NCBI RefSeq assembly: GCF_964275005.1
Contig: NC_092693.1
Span: 19,213,206-19,277,205, forward strand
Origin: Diadema setosum
Lineage: Eukaryota; Echinodermata; Echinoidea; Diadematoida; Diadematidae
DNA length: 64,000 bases
Direction: 5' to 3'
Part shown: positions 1 to 13,143 of the stretch, one piece after another
Layout: each line of letters begins with the position of its first letter
Position numbering within the stretch: position 1 is the stretch's first letter
Position numbers and translations under genes: made by a program
Notes under the pieces: model-generated
What the model saw: the letters and a program-made list of their open reading frames with translations, nothing else
Database searches by the model: none
Told to the model about the DNA's origin: nothing

Positions 1-1394
1 GCTTCTTCCTGTGTCTCAAATTTGGCTGTGGATTCAACGTGTCAGTCTGCCTAGGGTCTAGTGTATACGTTGTGCATGTACAACAACGCTCATAAACGGG
101 GCAGTGCAAGTGCACTGTGTGCAGGCGGCAAGCGACGAAGCGCGGAGACGAGGGTTTTCGCAATCCTACCTTCCTTGTACGTTACAAAAAAACAACACAC
201 GCTCCGTTTTTTCCAGGGGTATTGTGCAATCAAATTGCATTGCCAATTTGCGCTTTGCCACAGTCACTAGTCAGAGCATAGAGTTCTGTGGTCAGAGCCA
301 CAGAACTCTTACACACTGTGGTCAGAGCGGGTTTAGTGGTCAGCGCGCGTAAAAAACGCCTCCATATCCACCTCTCAGAAAGAATCACGGAACTCCGTGT
401 CTTTCAGTCAGATGAAAACGAAGAGATAGAAACATAAGAACTGTTGTGAAATAAAATCTATTTAGAAAAAGGAGTTTGCTGCTAGAGCTAGATGGCCCTG
501 AATAAGATAACGTGTAAAGTCAATGTGTTTTACGCCGTTGATGAGGCGTGAACAGACAGTAAGCTATAACCATTTTTTTTTATTCCGATGGTCATCTCAT
601 CTGTCTACCTTGCTGTCTACGCAAAAATGTAAATGAATACAAATGTTTGTTTTTCAAAGCAACCCTTAACTTGGCAAGTCACTGTTTTTGAGTTGTTATA
701 ATGCTATACTGTCTATCGGACATATTCTGTTCAAGAGAGAGAGAGAGAGAGAGGGAGAGAGTGGAAAGGGAAAAGAGAAGTGAAGATTTCGTTTGGTCAA
801 TCTGAGTCTTGCGCTGGTAGCCAATAGCTATCACTGATTGTTGTTGTTTTTTTTCTTTGTCTTTTGTTTCTGTTTTTGAAAATAATGTTCCCTTGTAAAT
901 CCATACCATGTTCTCATTGACATTATGAATGGCATTTATTAAGATTTATTTCTAATGGTGCCTACAGTGACTTGACATGTTTTGAAGAAACAATGATTAC
1001 TACAGCTAGGTATATAATAGATAACACACAAGATCTATGGGAATGAGAGATGTTATTGGCTCTGTAAATTCTCTCATTTACTACCAATCTGCACTGCCAT
1101 GCACACGTTTTCACTATATTTCCTATTTTGGCAGGAAATCAAAGAGAAATTCTTTTCAACAATTTCTGTCATAACCTTTTATGATTTGAAAACTTGCAGT
1201 TACATGTATTAACTAAGCAATAAAAATATAGGACTGTATAAAAAAAAAAATAGGCTGTACATTTGTGTAAAAGCCCATGGGAGCTGTGGTTGTGACTCTT
1301 TGTGTACATGTGTTCTGCGACTTTTCACATGAAGATATTTATGTGAATATATACAAGTGTATGATATTCATATGAAAATATTCATATGAAAATA
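1..1394. other. Intergenic, no gene recognised
   Basis: I see no coding region. Around 240-335 there are short repeats of a GTGGTCAGAG-like unit. A GA dinucleotide tract lies near 736-760. The rest is AT-rich single-copy-looking sequence. The short open frames here have no recognisable protein features. Confidence 0.5.
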
Positions 1395-1989
1395 CACTCA
1401 GCAAAAAAAAAAAAAAAAAAAAGTAAACACTTTTTAAAGTTTATATTTCTCACAGAATATTTGGCTAAAAGTTAAGGTATGATATATATACCATAGCCAA
1501 GGTAATTTAATTGGCTATCAACCTGGTAGGTCAATAAAAAGGGAAACTTTATGCATGAGTGAACATCTTTGTTATTCTCTTCTAAGGCACAGAAGTAAAA
1601 ATGGCAAAAATGAACAAGTTGTCATTCATGCGTAAGTGCTCTTCCATGTAACAATAAGAACAAAAGACAAATTTAATACAGTAGAAAACATGAATTAAGT
1701 TGCAAAAAATTAAATCTTTTATCTTTCTCATGTTTGAAGCCCAAAAGATCAATAAAGGCTAAAATTAATGGAGAAAATGAAGAATCTTCTGTCAAATCCA
1801 ATTTCAATTGAAATGAGAGAAGCAGTATTGACAAAAATGATAGGAATTTGAATTGATTTCTCAAAGTAGGAATATTGTAAATACATGTGTGATATACAAT
1901 ATATTGCTTTTCATCAAAATCTTCAATGAAAAATATGAACTCAAAAGTGTTTACTTTCTTCCTTTTTTTTTTTTTTTTTTGGCTGAGTG
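1395..1989. mobile_element. Tc1/mariner-like MITE with CACTCAGC ends
   Basis: The ends are inverted repeats: CACTCAGC plus an A tract plus AGTAAACACTTTT on the left, and its complement on the right ending GCTGAGTG. The ends lie next to TA. The interior has no transposase frame, so this is a non-autonomous element. A related, longer copy lies at 38.6-40.0 kb and shares the interior block about GGTCAATAAAAAGGGAAAC. Assignment to Tc1/mariner rests on the TA target and end shape and is inference. Confidence 0.7.
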
Positions 1990-3711
1990 CATATGAAATT
2001 GTAGAATTCAACTTGACTTTCTTCTTTTATGTTTTCCCCTGACTTTGCACGCTATGAATCAAAGTCAAATATGATGGGGGGGGGGGGGGCTACATCCTCA
2101 TGCTCCCTGCGGGGTCAAGGCAATGCTCCACCCCGCCCCCCTCCCCAAGCAGCTGCCAAACACACCCCACACATACAGTAAAACATAATATATTTTTTTG
2201 TTTGTTTTTTGGTCTTTTTAAAGCCAAAGGTCTGTATGGGAGTGGACCCCACTGAATTCACACACTCGGCATTACAGTCACAACCCATGCATAGGGCCTA
2301 TGCACACACATACCAGTGCAATACACATACACACTTACGCTGCATCATACACCAAAAAAACATGCTAAAAGCAAGAATGTGCCACCTGTTCAATCTCACT
2401 AAGGTACTTTCTGTAGGACAAGAAGGCACTTGGACTTCTAAAATGATGTCTACAGAAGAGAAGGCAGGGTGCAACAAGGTTCATTTTGTCTAGAACAAGG
2501 TGCCTTTGCAAGCTCGGAGAACTCACTTTGCCAATTTCTCTTCCTGGACACAGAATTGAGGTATTATCAGTTTATCTTTCCATCTTCTCATCCTGACAAA
2601 GGTGCCTAGGCAAGTTCTCAGAAGCTGACTTCTTGCCTTTTTGTCCTGAACAAAGCACCTTTGCGAGTTTGAACATGATCTCCTTCTTATGTTGTCCTTC
2701 AGAAAGCAAATTGGGTGACTTCAACTACAATAATTATTAGTTGCCTTGTTAGCACAAGTAGTTTAACGAAGCTGTATAAACTTTGTTTACCTGTTGTCAG
2801 GTTCGTGAAGACATTTTCAAATAGAATATAAAAATTGTTCTCATTTTTTTTTATATTAAATGTTGACATGTCTTATACACCATGCCTTCAGTGACTGCAT
2901 GTATTTTAGCATTTCACGTGTCAATGTGTAGCTTGTTGGCAAAATTGTATCTAAAGGCCTTTGATTCAAAATCTGCAGGTATTAAATTCTCACTCTTGTC
3001 TGCTATCAGAGCAAATTTAATTACAGCAGCACCAGAAGTATGATACAGAAAGTGACATAAAAAAACAATGCCCTACTTCAACAAACATAAGCATTAAAGG
3101 TAGGGAATCCCATTTGCACGCCTTAAATGAAGAGTTGTATAAATACAGTGGTATGTTGAAGAGAGTATCATTTTAGAAACTCCCATAAAGTATTGAAAGT
3201 GGAAGGTAACATTTAGTACATTTTTTTGACCGTTAGATTTTGAATTGAATTGTTTTCGGGGCTCACCGTAAATTCCAGTACATTACTAGGCTACCTTTGC
3301 AGACCCATGTAATGGATGTGTGTCCATCATGTATATTTTGTGAAGAAAGTTCATCAACACTTACAAACATTTCTATATACATTCTTGCCACACACTCTAT
3401 ATGTTATTACATCAGCTCTTGTACTTTTAGATTTGTGTTTATAGATCACAAATACAGAAGAATGCAACAAAAAGGCGTAAGTGTGGCTGACACACAGAAC
3501 TACTGAGTAGTTGAGTTTTGTGCATTATTCAAATTTTAGATAACTGTTGACTTCCAAATTTCTAAGCAGTGGCCTAAGCAAGTCCCCTGAGGTTCATATC
3601 TAATGTTTTGCTGCATTTTGGGAGGTCTGTAAAAGGTATCCCCTACCTTTAATCACCCACACAAACACATTTTGTGTAATGTCTCTTCAGAGACAAAACT
3701 TTAAACAATTA
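1990..3711. other. Intergenic; weak three-unit repeat at 2490-2700
   Basis: A G homopolymer lies near 2076-2088. Three degenerate copies of an ACAAAGGTGCCTTTGC-like block, spaced roughly 80 bp apart, lie between 2490 and 2700. No gene is recognised. Confidence 0.4.
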
Positions 3712-3721
3712 TTATATTTGA

Positions 3722-3922
3722 CCGGGTCTAGGGCAATTACCCCCTGGGCAATTACCCCGGACCCTTCCCCTGTCCCTAATCCTAATCCTAATCCTGAAAC
3801 TAATCCTAACCATAACCCAAACTCCTAACACTAAACCCAACCCTAACCCTAATCTTAACTCTAACCTTACCACTAACCAGTATTTAGCCGGGGGGTAATT
3901 GCCCTCTGGGGGTAATTGCCCG
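3722..3922. repeat. Inverted repeat enclosing degenerate telomere-like tract
   Basis: Two arms of about 35 bp built on GGGCAATTACCCC face each other. Between them (about 3776-3872) lies a run of TAACCC, CTAATC and TAACCA variants, i.e. degenerate interstitial telomere-like repeat. The unit ends a few bases before the next element at 3933. Confidence 0.75.
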
Positions 3923-3932
3923 GATACGTATT

Positions 3933-4566
3933 TGACCCACCACAACAAAAGGATCTTAAAGTCGCTGACGGCCGAGTCGAGAAAATCAAGTTTGAAGTCA
4001 GATCATCAAAATCAGTCAAAACCATCAGATTTTTGTTCTGGGCATAATTTTGTAGACTAATGTACCGTCTATCATCTGCCAAAATTATGAAGGTAAATGA
4101 TCAAAGGAAAGGCAAGAAACTATCAGTTTTCTCGGCCATAATTTTCAGACTTTCAACGGAACAGAAACATGCCCGAAGATTTGGATTTAGCGCTACAGAC
4201 AGACTCCTCCCCTAGCAACGAGGGAGTAATCTTATTGGATCTGTGCGTGGCATCCTGGATACTGATTGGTCATGTGTAGACTGCTGGCGCTAAGCGCTAA
4301 TGAATATCATGGAGGTTGCAGACCGTCTTGCCTCCTGTTGATTCTGATGGCGTCGGAAGGAAACTTTGAAGGCGGTTTTCTCGAAACGCTGATTTTCTAA
4401 ACCACTCAACATGTGCCAAGAAAATCTATATCTCCGCAACCGAGTACTTTTATGAGTTGTGTTATGTATGAAATCAAAGTGGAAGAGTAAGGGAATCACA
4501 TCATGCCATTTTCTGAAAATCGTCCTCCCCCGGCTTTCGGATCCTTTTATTGTGGCGGGTCACATA
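3933..4566. mobile_element. MITE with TGACCCRCCACAA ends
   Basis: The left end reads TGACCCACCACAACAAAAGG. The right end is the complement of TGACCCGCCACAATAAAAGG. The arms agree for over 20 bp. There is no coding capacity. The element abuts the telomere-like repeat on its left, which may have inserted beside its end. Confidence 0.7.
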
Positions 4567-5150
4567 TGTGACTGCAATCAAACACACATTCACATAGACT
4601 GAAAAAAAAAAATGCATCACTCCTTCTCCCCACATGTCAAAGGCTTCTTCAATCAGATTTGACAAAAGGAATCCAAAATTTTATGGGGATGGCATGTGGA
4701 ATAAACAAATCTTTAATAATCTTTTCAATTCATCAAGAAGTAGCTAAATTTCTGGGGAGGTTAACATCCCAGAGGTCACATTGGGACATTTCTTGTGACT
4801 AACCAGTCAAGATACATATGCAACATAACTTACAGCAGTGTGGTATTTACATAAACCACTGGGTATAGTCTGACAGAAATTCTGACAAGTTTTCTGCCAC
4901 TTTTTCTGGAGCCATATCCAGATGAGATGGGCCAATGCAATCCTCACACAAACAATCTGTCTCTCGGCCTACTACTGTACATAGCCTTAATACCTGTACA
5001 ATTTCATTTTGCCAGAAACCCTGAACTTTCCACCCTATTTAAAGAATTATGGTGGGGAAGAACAATAATATAAGCTTGGAATGATTGGTTCAATAACAGC
5101 ATCCGTGATAATTTGACCGAGATTAATACATTTTACGAGAAAGAGTGTGA

Positions 5151-5186
<36 letters not shown>

Positions 5187-7204
5187 ATCTACTTCCTACT
5201 ACATCAGAACTAATTATCAATAAGCTCAATCAACCACACAGCAAGAAATTGTGGATATCTCACTGGGCATGCACAAATGCCTGGATATTGTCTCTTGCTA
5301 CATACCCTGGCCTGGTAATCATAATTTACACTTTATAAATCTTATGTACACACACACACACACATAATTCAAGCATTGTAAAATTACAGCAGAGTACCTG
5401 AAAACAGACAGAGAAAAAAGAAACAACTTTGCTGAACCTCCTCTGCACAAAAAGGCTAGTGAATATGCAGTTTTCTTGAGAGCTAGGAAAACCGTACTGT
5501 ACAGATAAAACTGGCAATATGAAATAGCCTTTCACAACCAACATCTGCTGTTGAGCTAGAATGATGTAGGGATGCTTGCCCCTAGAAGATAAGTATTTTC
5601 TTTACCGTAGTGCACAGTGCTCATTGAAAATGTAAATGAATCCAAACAAACCAATGAAAAAAAGACAGATCAGATGGCCGAAAAAAAAAAAATGTCCAAC
5701 CAAGTATCACCATATTCTTACTCAATTCTTATGGACTTTCTTTTCAAATATCTATTCACTTCGATTCAAATAATACCACAAACATCAATTCACTTTGGTA
5801 TCATTGTACAACATAACAGAACAAACTGCTTTAACTATGATGGTAATTGAGACATATATTTCATTTTTCGATATAACAAATAAATTGATGTCATTCATAT
5901 GTCTGGTTAAAGTGCAGAGACAGACAGACAGACAGGCAAACACAGGCAAACATATGCACACACACACACACACACACACACTCTTACACACACATACAAA
6001 CCCTATACTGTAACAAATTAAAACAAACAAAATCAACTAATCTGGCATCTCATAAATATTTTACAGCATCCTGAAGTTGTCAATAACAGCACATCTGCAC
6101 CCTTACGATGTATGGTGCATCATCACCAAGCACAATCCTGTAAGGTCCCGCAAAAAGAAATTACATGACAAGCAAATAAAAAGAAAGAGCGTGATTAGCA
6201 ATGAGGTCTGTGATTCAGCAAAATCATAATGTTCATTATGTGTTTTATCTATTAGAAGCTCACTGGAACCAGTTGTGTTCTCTGTAACCTCCACAAAGTG
6301 CAGAATGTCAGTCATTCAAGATTGCCTGCTGCACACACACCCTTTTTCCAACAGCCAATCAGCTTACTGGGTTCTGAGTATTGTATTATATGCCAAATAT
6401 TTAGCAAGGCTTTTATTTTCACGAACTTTGGGAGTCCGGTACTAATCGCAAATCTAAAAGCACACAAAAATATTGCCTCTGATCTCGACATGAATGTGAA
6501 GTGAACGCGTGCAGTTTTCCGTATCGGTACCGTACTCCACATTCGCGAATTTAACAACTCGCAAAATTGTTGGGAAGTCCCTATTCGTGAAAACTTAGAC
6601 TCGCTAAATATATGGCATAGACAGTGCCTTGATACAGCAGACAGAGACTTCCTAGGGTGTCTGCCTTGGCACTGTTCATATGAGTGAGTTAAGAAGAAAC
6701 TATTGACATCATGAGGGTATGCTGCAGTCTATGCTGCAGTCTGTGGGGTCACATGCATACAAATGTGAAAAGGACTCACACTGGAAGAATTTTTGAATGT
6801 TTCCCTTTATCTGTCAGTTGAAAACAGTGTCCAAGTTAACTACTTACACAGATGAACACATCATCTGTTCATAGACATAATTGACGTAAATAATAAATAC
6901 AGTCAACCTTGCCTAAGTTGTAGCTATTTTGACTGAAGTAACAGCTTCGACTTGGAGAAAATCAATGAAATATAAAGAAAAGAAGACTTGTGAAGACCTT
7001 TGACTTAGGCGATTATTCAACTTATGACTGTAATGCTGAAAATACCAACATTTGCTTAGAGTATAGTGCTGCCCTCAAAAGGAGTCGGATAAAAAGCACA
7101 ATTTCCCTTGTTCATCCTTGGGCTACTTACTCAATGAGAAAGGACACATTTCATAGTGTTACATTAAAAGAAACATGTAAACAATTACAGTATTGCAACA
7201 CTGA
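4567..7204. other. Intergenic with simple repeats
   Basis: The stretch holds an A homopolymer (about 5152-5184), short CA runs (about 5347-5362) and a longer CA tract (about 5957-5982). The 6400-6600 part has CGCGAA and TTCGTG blocks that look like decayed palindromic repeat. No gene is recognised. Confidence 0.45.
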
Positions 7205-7380
7205 TTGACAATTTGTCCTACATCAACGCCAAAGCACTGAATTGATCAGTGTTTTCCTGGTTGCCATGAAAAAAGAAATCATGGGCATACATACTCGAGC
7301 AGGATTCAAACCTACGACCTGATCGCCGGACAGGAGTCTTATCCACTGCACCACCAAGCTTCTGCCCTACAGCCAGTGCT
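7205..7380 (-). mobile_element. tRNA-derived SINE
   Basis: On the minus strand, a tRNA-like head has an A box (TGGTGCAGTGG, 7353-7343) and a B box (GGTTTGAATCC, 7312-7302) about 30 bp apart, as in RNA polymerase III internal promoters. The body that follows (7300 to 7205) matches both arms of the palindrome at 54.9-55.1 kb. That shared tail argues for a dispersed SINE family and against a functional tRNA gene. The anticodon arm was not checked for folding. Confidence 0.7.
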
Positions 7381-7877
7381 GGTTCTAATCCTAATTATGC
7401 ATAGCTAAAACATGGCTTGTTACAAAATGCAAGACTCTATTTACCAGTTCTGTTATCAATTACAGAAGTGTGCACTTATTTGCACTTTAAAGTTCGTTTT
7501 TGGTTTTTTTTTTTCAGAATAGGGTAAAACCCAATCACCCATAATGGCTATTTTTCATCATGGGGAAAACCCCTGTCATCACCACAGGAGAACCATTTGA
7601 GAGGAAGTTAACGTAATGCAACAGAGGGCACATTTGTTTAAAATTTTCTGCGGCAGAATCACGATCCTACATGCGTTTTAGGCATTTTTGGGAGTGTTAT
7701 AAACACAAGTCTGTGTTTTCGAATGTGTTCAGACACACTGATTTGAATAGCCATTTCAAGGGCGATTTGAAACGCGTTTGAGACCATGATCACCTTTCTG
7801 CAAGTACATAGATAAATGCAATACTGTTTTGAAACATCTTTCTCTGAGCTGCCACGGTAAACTTCCAGTGTAATGTA

Positions 7878-8418
7878 CAGTGCACTCCCGTTACAACGAA
7901 CACGGTTATAACGAAATTTCGTTATAACGAAGTAAAACTTCTGGTCCCAAAATTATCGCCATTAATGTCTATGGTAAAAAAATCGCTTATAACGAACACG
8001 GTTACAACGAAATTTTCGTTACAACGAAGTCTTTTCCGAGCCCCACGGACAAAGAAGAACAAAAGAAATGTGCTCCGTTATAACGAAATGCGGATCGCTT
8101 TCGAAAATTCGTAGCGGAACTACCATGGGCGAACGCTTTACTTACATCACGGTGTGTTCGCTCCGTGTGTCACGCACAGTTTCCGTCAATTTTATGCTCT
8201 CTTTAATGTCATATCCAAACGAAATTTAAAAGGTACAGTGTACCATTCCGTTTCACATATCTGCACAGTGTAAGATGAGTATTCAACAAACAGAATATGA
8301 CATATGCGTGGTTTCTTTGTTTTTGCTATATATTGTATTTGTTCGGTTATAACGAAATTTCGTTATAACGAAAGAAAACTGCCGGTCCCGAGCATTTCGT
8401 TATAACGGGAGTGCACTG
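7878..8418. mobile_element. MITE with CAGTGCACTCCCGTTATAACGA ends
   Basis: The inverted ends are CAGTGCACTCCCGTTAYAACGA, with GTA on both flanks as a possible target duplication. GTTATAACGAA blocks are repeated inside. There is no transposase frame. A shorter relative lies at about 63183-63364 in the glutathione synthetase gene. The end pattern recalls pogo/Tigger-like elements, but that is inference. Confidence 0.75.
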
Positions 8419-9309
8419 GTACAAGCTGTCAGTAACACAAAAGCGTGCGAGAGTTGACCTCTATTTCCTGGCACAAAGCAGCCCTGCAGTGACAACACTC
8501 GAATCACGATTATACAATGTTTAGATAAACGCGGCACTCCAAGATTCGCGTGCCAAACCAAGTTCGTAAACGCCAATGGGAACACGTTTAGAAACGTGAT
8601 TCTTCCTCAAGTTGATAATATTGACAGCTTGCATTCTTTCCATTTCTCAGTTGCTCTTTTCCATCGTTTTGTTTTCTTCTTCTTTCACATGACACTTGAT
8701 GCTCCCACTGATGTAACATGGTATGCATGCATTCCCATTACAGCAATGCAAGTCAATTACAGTAAAACCAACACAAGTTTAAGGGCCAAAATAAAGGGAA
8801 CATAAACATTCAATTCATAGTCTTGGATGACTACAGAGTCACGCACATTTTGCAGGGAAAAAAAAGCAATTAAAATGCAGTACAATAGAAAATAAAATAT
8901 TCAAAATTTACAATAAGAATCATAAATATCAGTGTTTCTAGTCTTCAAAACATCAAAACCTAAATGGTACCAATAAAGCTGTGACAGCCTAACAATGACA
9001 ATATTTCTTGAATTAACCTTAGAAATACATACCGGTATCGTGCTAAAATGTCCTAAATAAATTAATTCTGAACATGAAGATGAACAATACCAAATCAAGG
9101 TAAAACATCTGTTCACAGATACAAAATGTAATTACATAATGATGGAGGAAAGAACAAAATACTGCTGCCAACAAGAATGAACATCACCTGTGTAATTTCT
9201 TTGATCATGCCTATGGTATAGTATTGGTTTAGGCGAGGATTCAGCATCTAACTTTTTGTGAGATACTTAGAAACTATGTTATGAAATGTTAAGAAGTTTA
9301 CAATTCCAA
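8419..9309. other. Intergenic, AT-rich
   Basis: No gene or clear repeat is recognised. The stretch lies downstream of the zinc-finger gene and could hold part of its 3' untranslated region. Confidence 0.35.
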
Positions 9310-9495
9310 GAGGAATTCAGTTTATCTGATGAAAATCAGTTTTAAAATGGCTAAGATATCTAAAAACAAAGTAAAAGAAAGTAATCCTAATAAAAGGTGG
9401 GTCCCACCTTTTATTAGGATTGCTTTGATTTGGATATCTCAGCCATTTCAAAACCAATTTTCATCAAATAAGCTTTGAATTCCTCTTTGAATTAG
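9310..9495. repeat. Long palindrome with almost no spacer
   Basis: The arms meet at 9401/9402. The central 20 bp on each side (AATCCTAATAAAAGGTGGG and its complement) pair perfectly, and imperfect pairing continues to about 90 bp per arm. An AATAAA lies in each arm, so on the minus strand one (9415-9410) lies about 300 nt after the zinc-finger stop codon and could serve as its poly(A) signal. Confidence 0.8.
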
Positions 9496-9712
9496 ATGCT
9501 CTTTCATATTTTAAGGGGTTTCTCATTATCTCAAAAAATCATCATAAAAAAACATTGGGAACCACAAACACCATCTCAACAGAAACTGTACCATCCATTT
9601 AAAAGGATGGAATTTATGTCAAATGATATATGATCAGAAAAAAACAAAAAACAAAACCAATATATAAGGAGCCAAGCTTTGCAACAAACAGGATTTTACA
9701 TCACATGCTGAT

Positions 9713-12700
9713 TCACTGATTCCTAAAATCAGCCTCCTGCCCTGCATTCAGAGCACTGATAACATCAGGGAAGGCAGAGTGGATTAGAATCTGTCCAGCC
9801 GCCTCCGGAAGCACAACCTCTATTGACATGTTAGGGACCACTTCACCCAAGGCCTGGCTGGCAGATGCATCTTTTGCCTCCATACCTTCCATTGCAGCCT
9901 CCTCAGCCGCTTGCTCTACACAGTCCTGCTCTGCCTGTTTCTGCTCTTCCTGCTGCGAGCTCGCGTCGGGAGCAGATTCCTGTGATCCCACATCTCCGGC
10001 AGAGTTGGACTCGACAGAGGCAGCAGAGGTGACAATGGCGGGCACCACCTGGATGACCTGGTGCTTGTCCCTCCTCACCAGAGAGGGATTCTGCGCCTTG
10101 GGCGGACAGCACTTGCTGTAGTTCATTTGTTCCTCTGGGTGCTTCTTCTTGTAATGTCTCTTGACTACCTGGAGATCGCTGGCCTTGTAGTCGGGGCAGA
10201 TGGCACATCGGAAGCGCCTGCCCTCTCCATCAGAGTGATGGAGGACTTTGTGTCTGCGGAGATGAACAGGTTGCGATGCAGCATAGTCGCACATGTCGCA
10301 CTTGTGGGGCCTCAATTTCAAGTGCGCAGACTGGATGTGGAGTTTGACGCTCTGCTCGGTTTTGTACGCCTTATTGCAAATCTCGCAGCTATAGGCTTTG
10401 TCCGTGGAATGCCGTCTCATGTGGGAAATGATGTTGCTCCGCTTGTCAGAACCATAGTCACAGAGTTCGCACTGGAACCTCTTCACGTTGGAGTGCTTCC
10501 ACATGTGGCGCCGGAGATCACAAATGCGCCGGAAGGTTGCATTGCAGACATCACACATCAAGAAAGGGGCACCCTTCTCGCGGTGGATAACTACCCCTTT
10601 GCCCATGATCTTTGTGCTTTCGGACAGAGGCATCATGGGATGGGTGGCCATGATGTGCTTTTTCATGTCCTCCCTCTGCTCTTCCACAGTGTTACACCAC
10701 GTACAGGTAAAGGGTCCGTCATTCTCTTTGCTGTGCTTTTTCATGTGCAAATTGAATGCCTTCCTGGAGTACATGTCTAACTTGCACACATCACAATAAT
10801 ACGCCTTTCCTTCATCATGCTCTAGAACCATGTGCTTTTGCAAAAAGGCTTTCCCATTTGATTTGAATGGACATTTGCTGCACTTGAACTCCTTCACTCT
10901 GGTGTGGCGCTTGGTGTGATCTTTGCAGAGACCTACCTTCGCAAACAGTTTTCCACAGACTCCACACTCTACATTTCCAAACCGTAAGTGTAGATATCTC
11001 AAAATCGACGGAGTCAGCTGCTTGTATGTGATCTGTGAAAAGATGCTGCCCATCTCCTGGAGGTCATCCTGGCTTACCACCTCTGAGGGGACGGATATCT
11101 TTGTCATGAGCTCATCAAAAGCAGTCCCGGTGAAGGCACTCTGTGGGGCCAGAGCACCCGTCCTTCGCTGAGCCCACTGCATCTTGTCTGCCTCCAGAGC
11201 TCTGTCCATCTGTCCTCCCACATACATGCTCTTCCGCAGACTGTCGTTGATTTTCTCCTGTGGGTTAAAGTCGTCGTCATCCTTGTGCAACCCTATATGC
11301 TCATTCAACGCGCCGTACGTCAGGAACATCTGCGTGCACATGCTGCAGCGGTAGACAAATGGGTGGGTCAAAAGGTGTGACCTCAAAGTGTAGTCTGTCT
11401 GACACTTGAAGTCACACATAGGGCATTTCTGAGATTCTGTGCCTTTCAGTTGCATCCTTTTGACCCTCTGCCTTTCTCTTCTTTGCGGAGTCCCAACATC
11501 TGAGACTTTATCAGAAGGATCCTGCAAATTGTTTAAACCCTGTACTTTATCTTTGAGGCAGACAGTATCCCCACCAGTATGGATTTTGACATGGGTGTAG
11601 TACTCTTTCTTGGTCTTCGTCTTATGTCCACATCTGTCACACTCAAAAAGGACTATTTGAGTGCTCTTTCGGCCCTTCTTTACCATCTCATTGTAGAATG
11701 CCAGTCCCTTTCCATCCTTGATCTCACTGGCATGTACAATACTGAGGTGGCCCAGCATGGTACTCTGACTCTTGAGGATTGTGGGGCACAGCTGACATGT
11801 CAGTGATGTGGTGTGGAACTCCTGCCTGTGCTTGCTCAAGTCCTCCACTCCTTTTCCTTCAAAGCTGCAGAATTTGTGCAGGCACTTGAGGCCCTTCCGA
11901 CTATGCCTCCTCTTGTGAGCTCTCAGGATGGATCTCTGTGAAGTGGAGAATCCACACTTGGGACAGACATGTGGACGGTACCCCAAGTGACTCTGGACAT
12001 GAACCCTAGCCATGCCTCTTGTCTTAAACACCTTCCTGCACATAAGGCACATGTAAAACTCAATAGCCTGTCCACCCCCACCTTGCAGACCACCGCTTAA
12101 AGTCTTCATAAACCTGCTAATTTCATCATTTGACGGAGCCCCCCGATGCACCCACTGTCTTACCATGTCATCATCCCCGTCTTCAGTCTCATCAACAAAC
12201 TTCTTAAACCCATCATGTTCAGATGAGGAGTTCACACCTCTATTATTAGCTGGAACTTTACTTGAATGTTCGGCATTGTTTGGAATGTCCTCCTCAGAGT
12301 CGTCCTCTGCTACATCCCCGTCACCACCATCATTATCGTCTTCATCATCATCAACCTGAGAATGACTAATGACATTTGGATCATGTTTACTTGATGGCTT
12401 TTTACCATACTGCTCTACCAACTTCCTAGCCACAGGCGTCTCTTCCCACACATCGAGCACTTCAGCCAAAGTTCTCTGACCTCTGCCAGACTGAGCCTCA
12501 CTGGCATTGTCTGAGATGACTAGATCACTTTCACTCATCTCCCAGACCTCCACCTTCCTTGCCTTGCCCTTGTGCTTCTTCTTAGCATGTTCCTGGGATG
12601 TAGCATCTTTAGTTTCACCATCAGTGGTCTGCTTGCTTGCTTCATCCTCCACTCTTTCAGCCTCGCTCTGATTCCCTGTCACATTTTTCCTGTTGCCTGG

Positions 12701-13143
12701 CAGTACATGGGTATCTATTGTAGCATCTGCTGATGGAGAAGTAGCACCATCTTTTGCATCTTTATCACTTTCACTTTGACCCCTTCGGGGCGACAGTCTC
12801 CTGTTTACAATGTCCATGCACTTGTGCATGTTCATCTGACGCTCACGATCAAACTGCCTGCCGCACTTACTGCACTGGTACTTCCTGCCTTGGGCATTTT
12901 CCTTTGACGTGGGCGACTTGACTGGTGACAGCATGTGAGGCGAACTCCTCGTCAAGTTGTTGTTTCTGCCTACAGCTGACAGGTTCCCCTGGAGTTCTGG
13001 GGTCTGAAATGGCAGCATCAGCATAATGCCCACCTTGCCACCATGAACCTGACGGGCGTGGGCGGAAGATTGTGCAGCATCAAAAGTGTACCTCTTGCAC
13101 GAGCAGCATGCGTAGATGGGTAGGTTCAATCTCATTAGCTCCT
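9713..13143 (-). CDS. Zinc-finger gene, coding exon 2 (all fingers)
   Basis: An uninterrupted frame of over 3.4 kb encodes every finger. A Met lies at 13135, but the frame is open upstream to a TGA at 13156-13154. A good acceptor (pyrimidine-rich tract ending CTCAACAG) ends at 13144. Starting the exon at 13143 gives phase 1, which matches the donor of exon 1. Translation therefore probably does not start at 13135. The join reads Lys-Glu-Glu-Leu-Met. Confidence 0.85.

Noticed and set aside
1673-2011. Minus-strand frame of 112 residues
   Set aside because: It lies in the MITE at 1395-1989 and reflects its AT-rich inverted repeats.
3776-3872. True telomere or fusion scar
   Set aside because: The repeats are degenerate and bounded by inverted arms.
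7300-7375. Functional tRNA gene
   Set aside because: A and B boxes are present but the sequence continues into a SINE body shared with another locus.
10061-10780. Open frame on the plus strand, 239 residues
   Set aside because: It is antisense to zinc-finger repeats; the periodic HTxx/C-x2-C coding on the other strand creates it.
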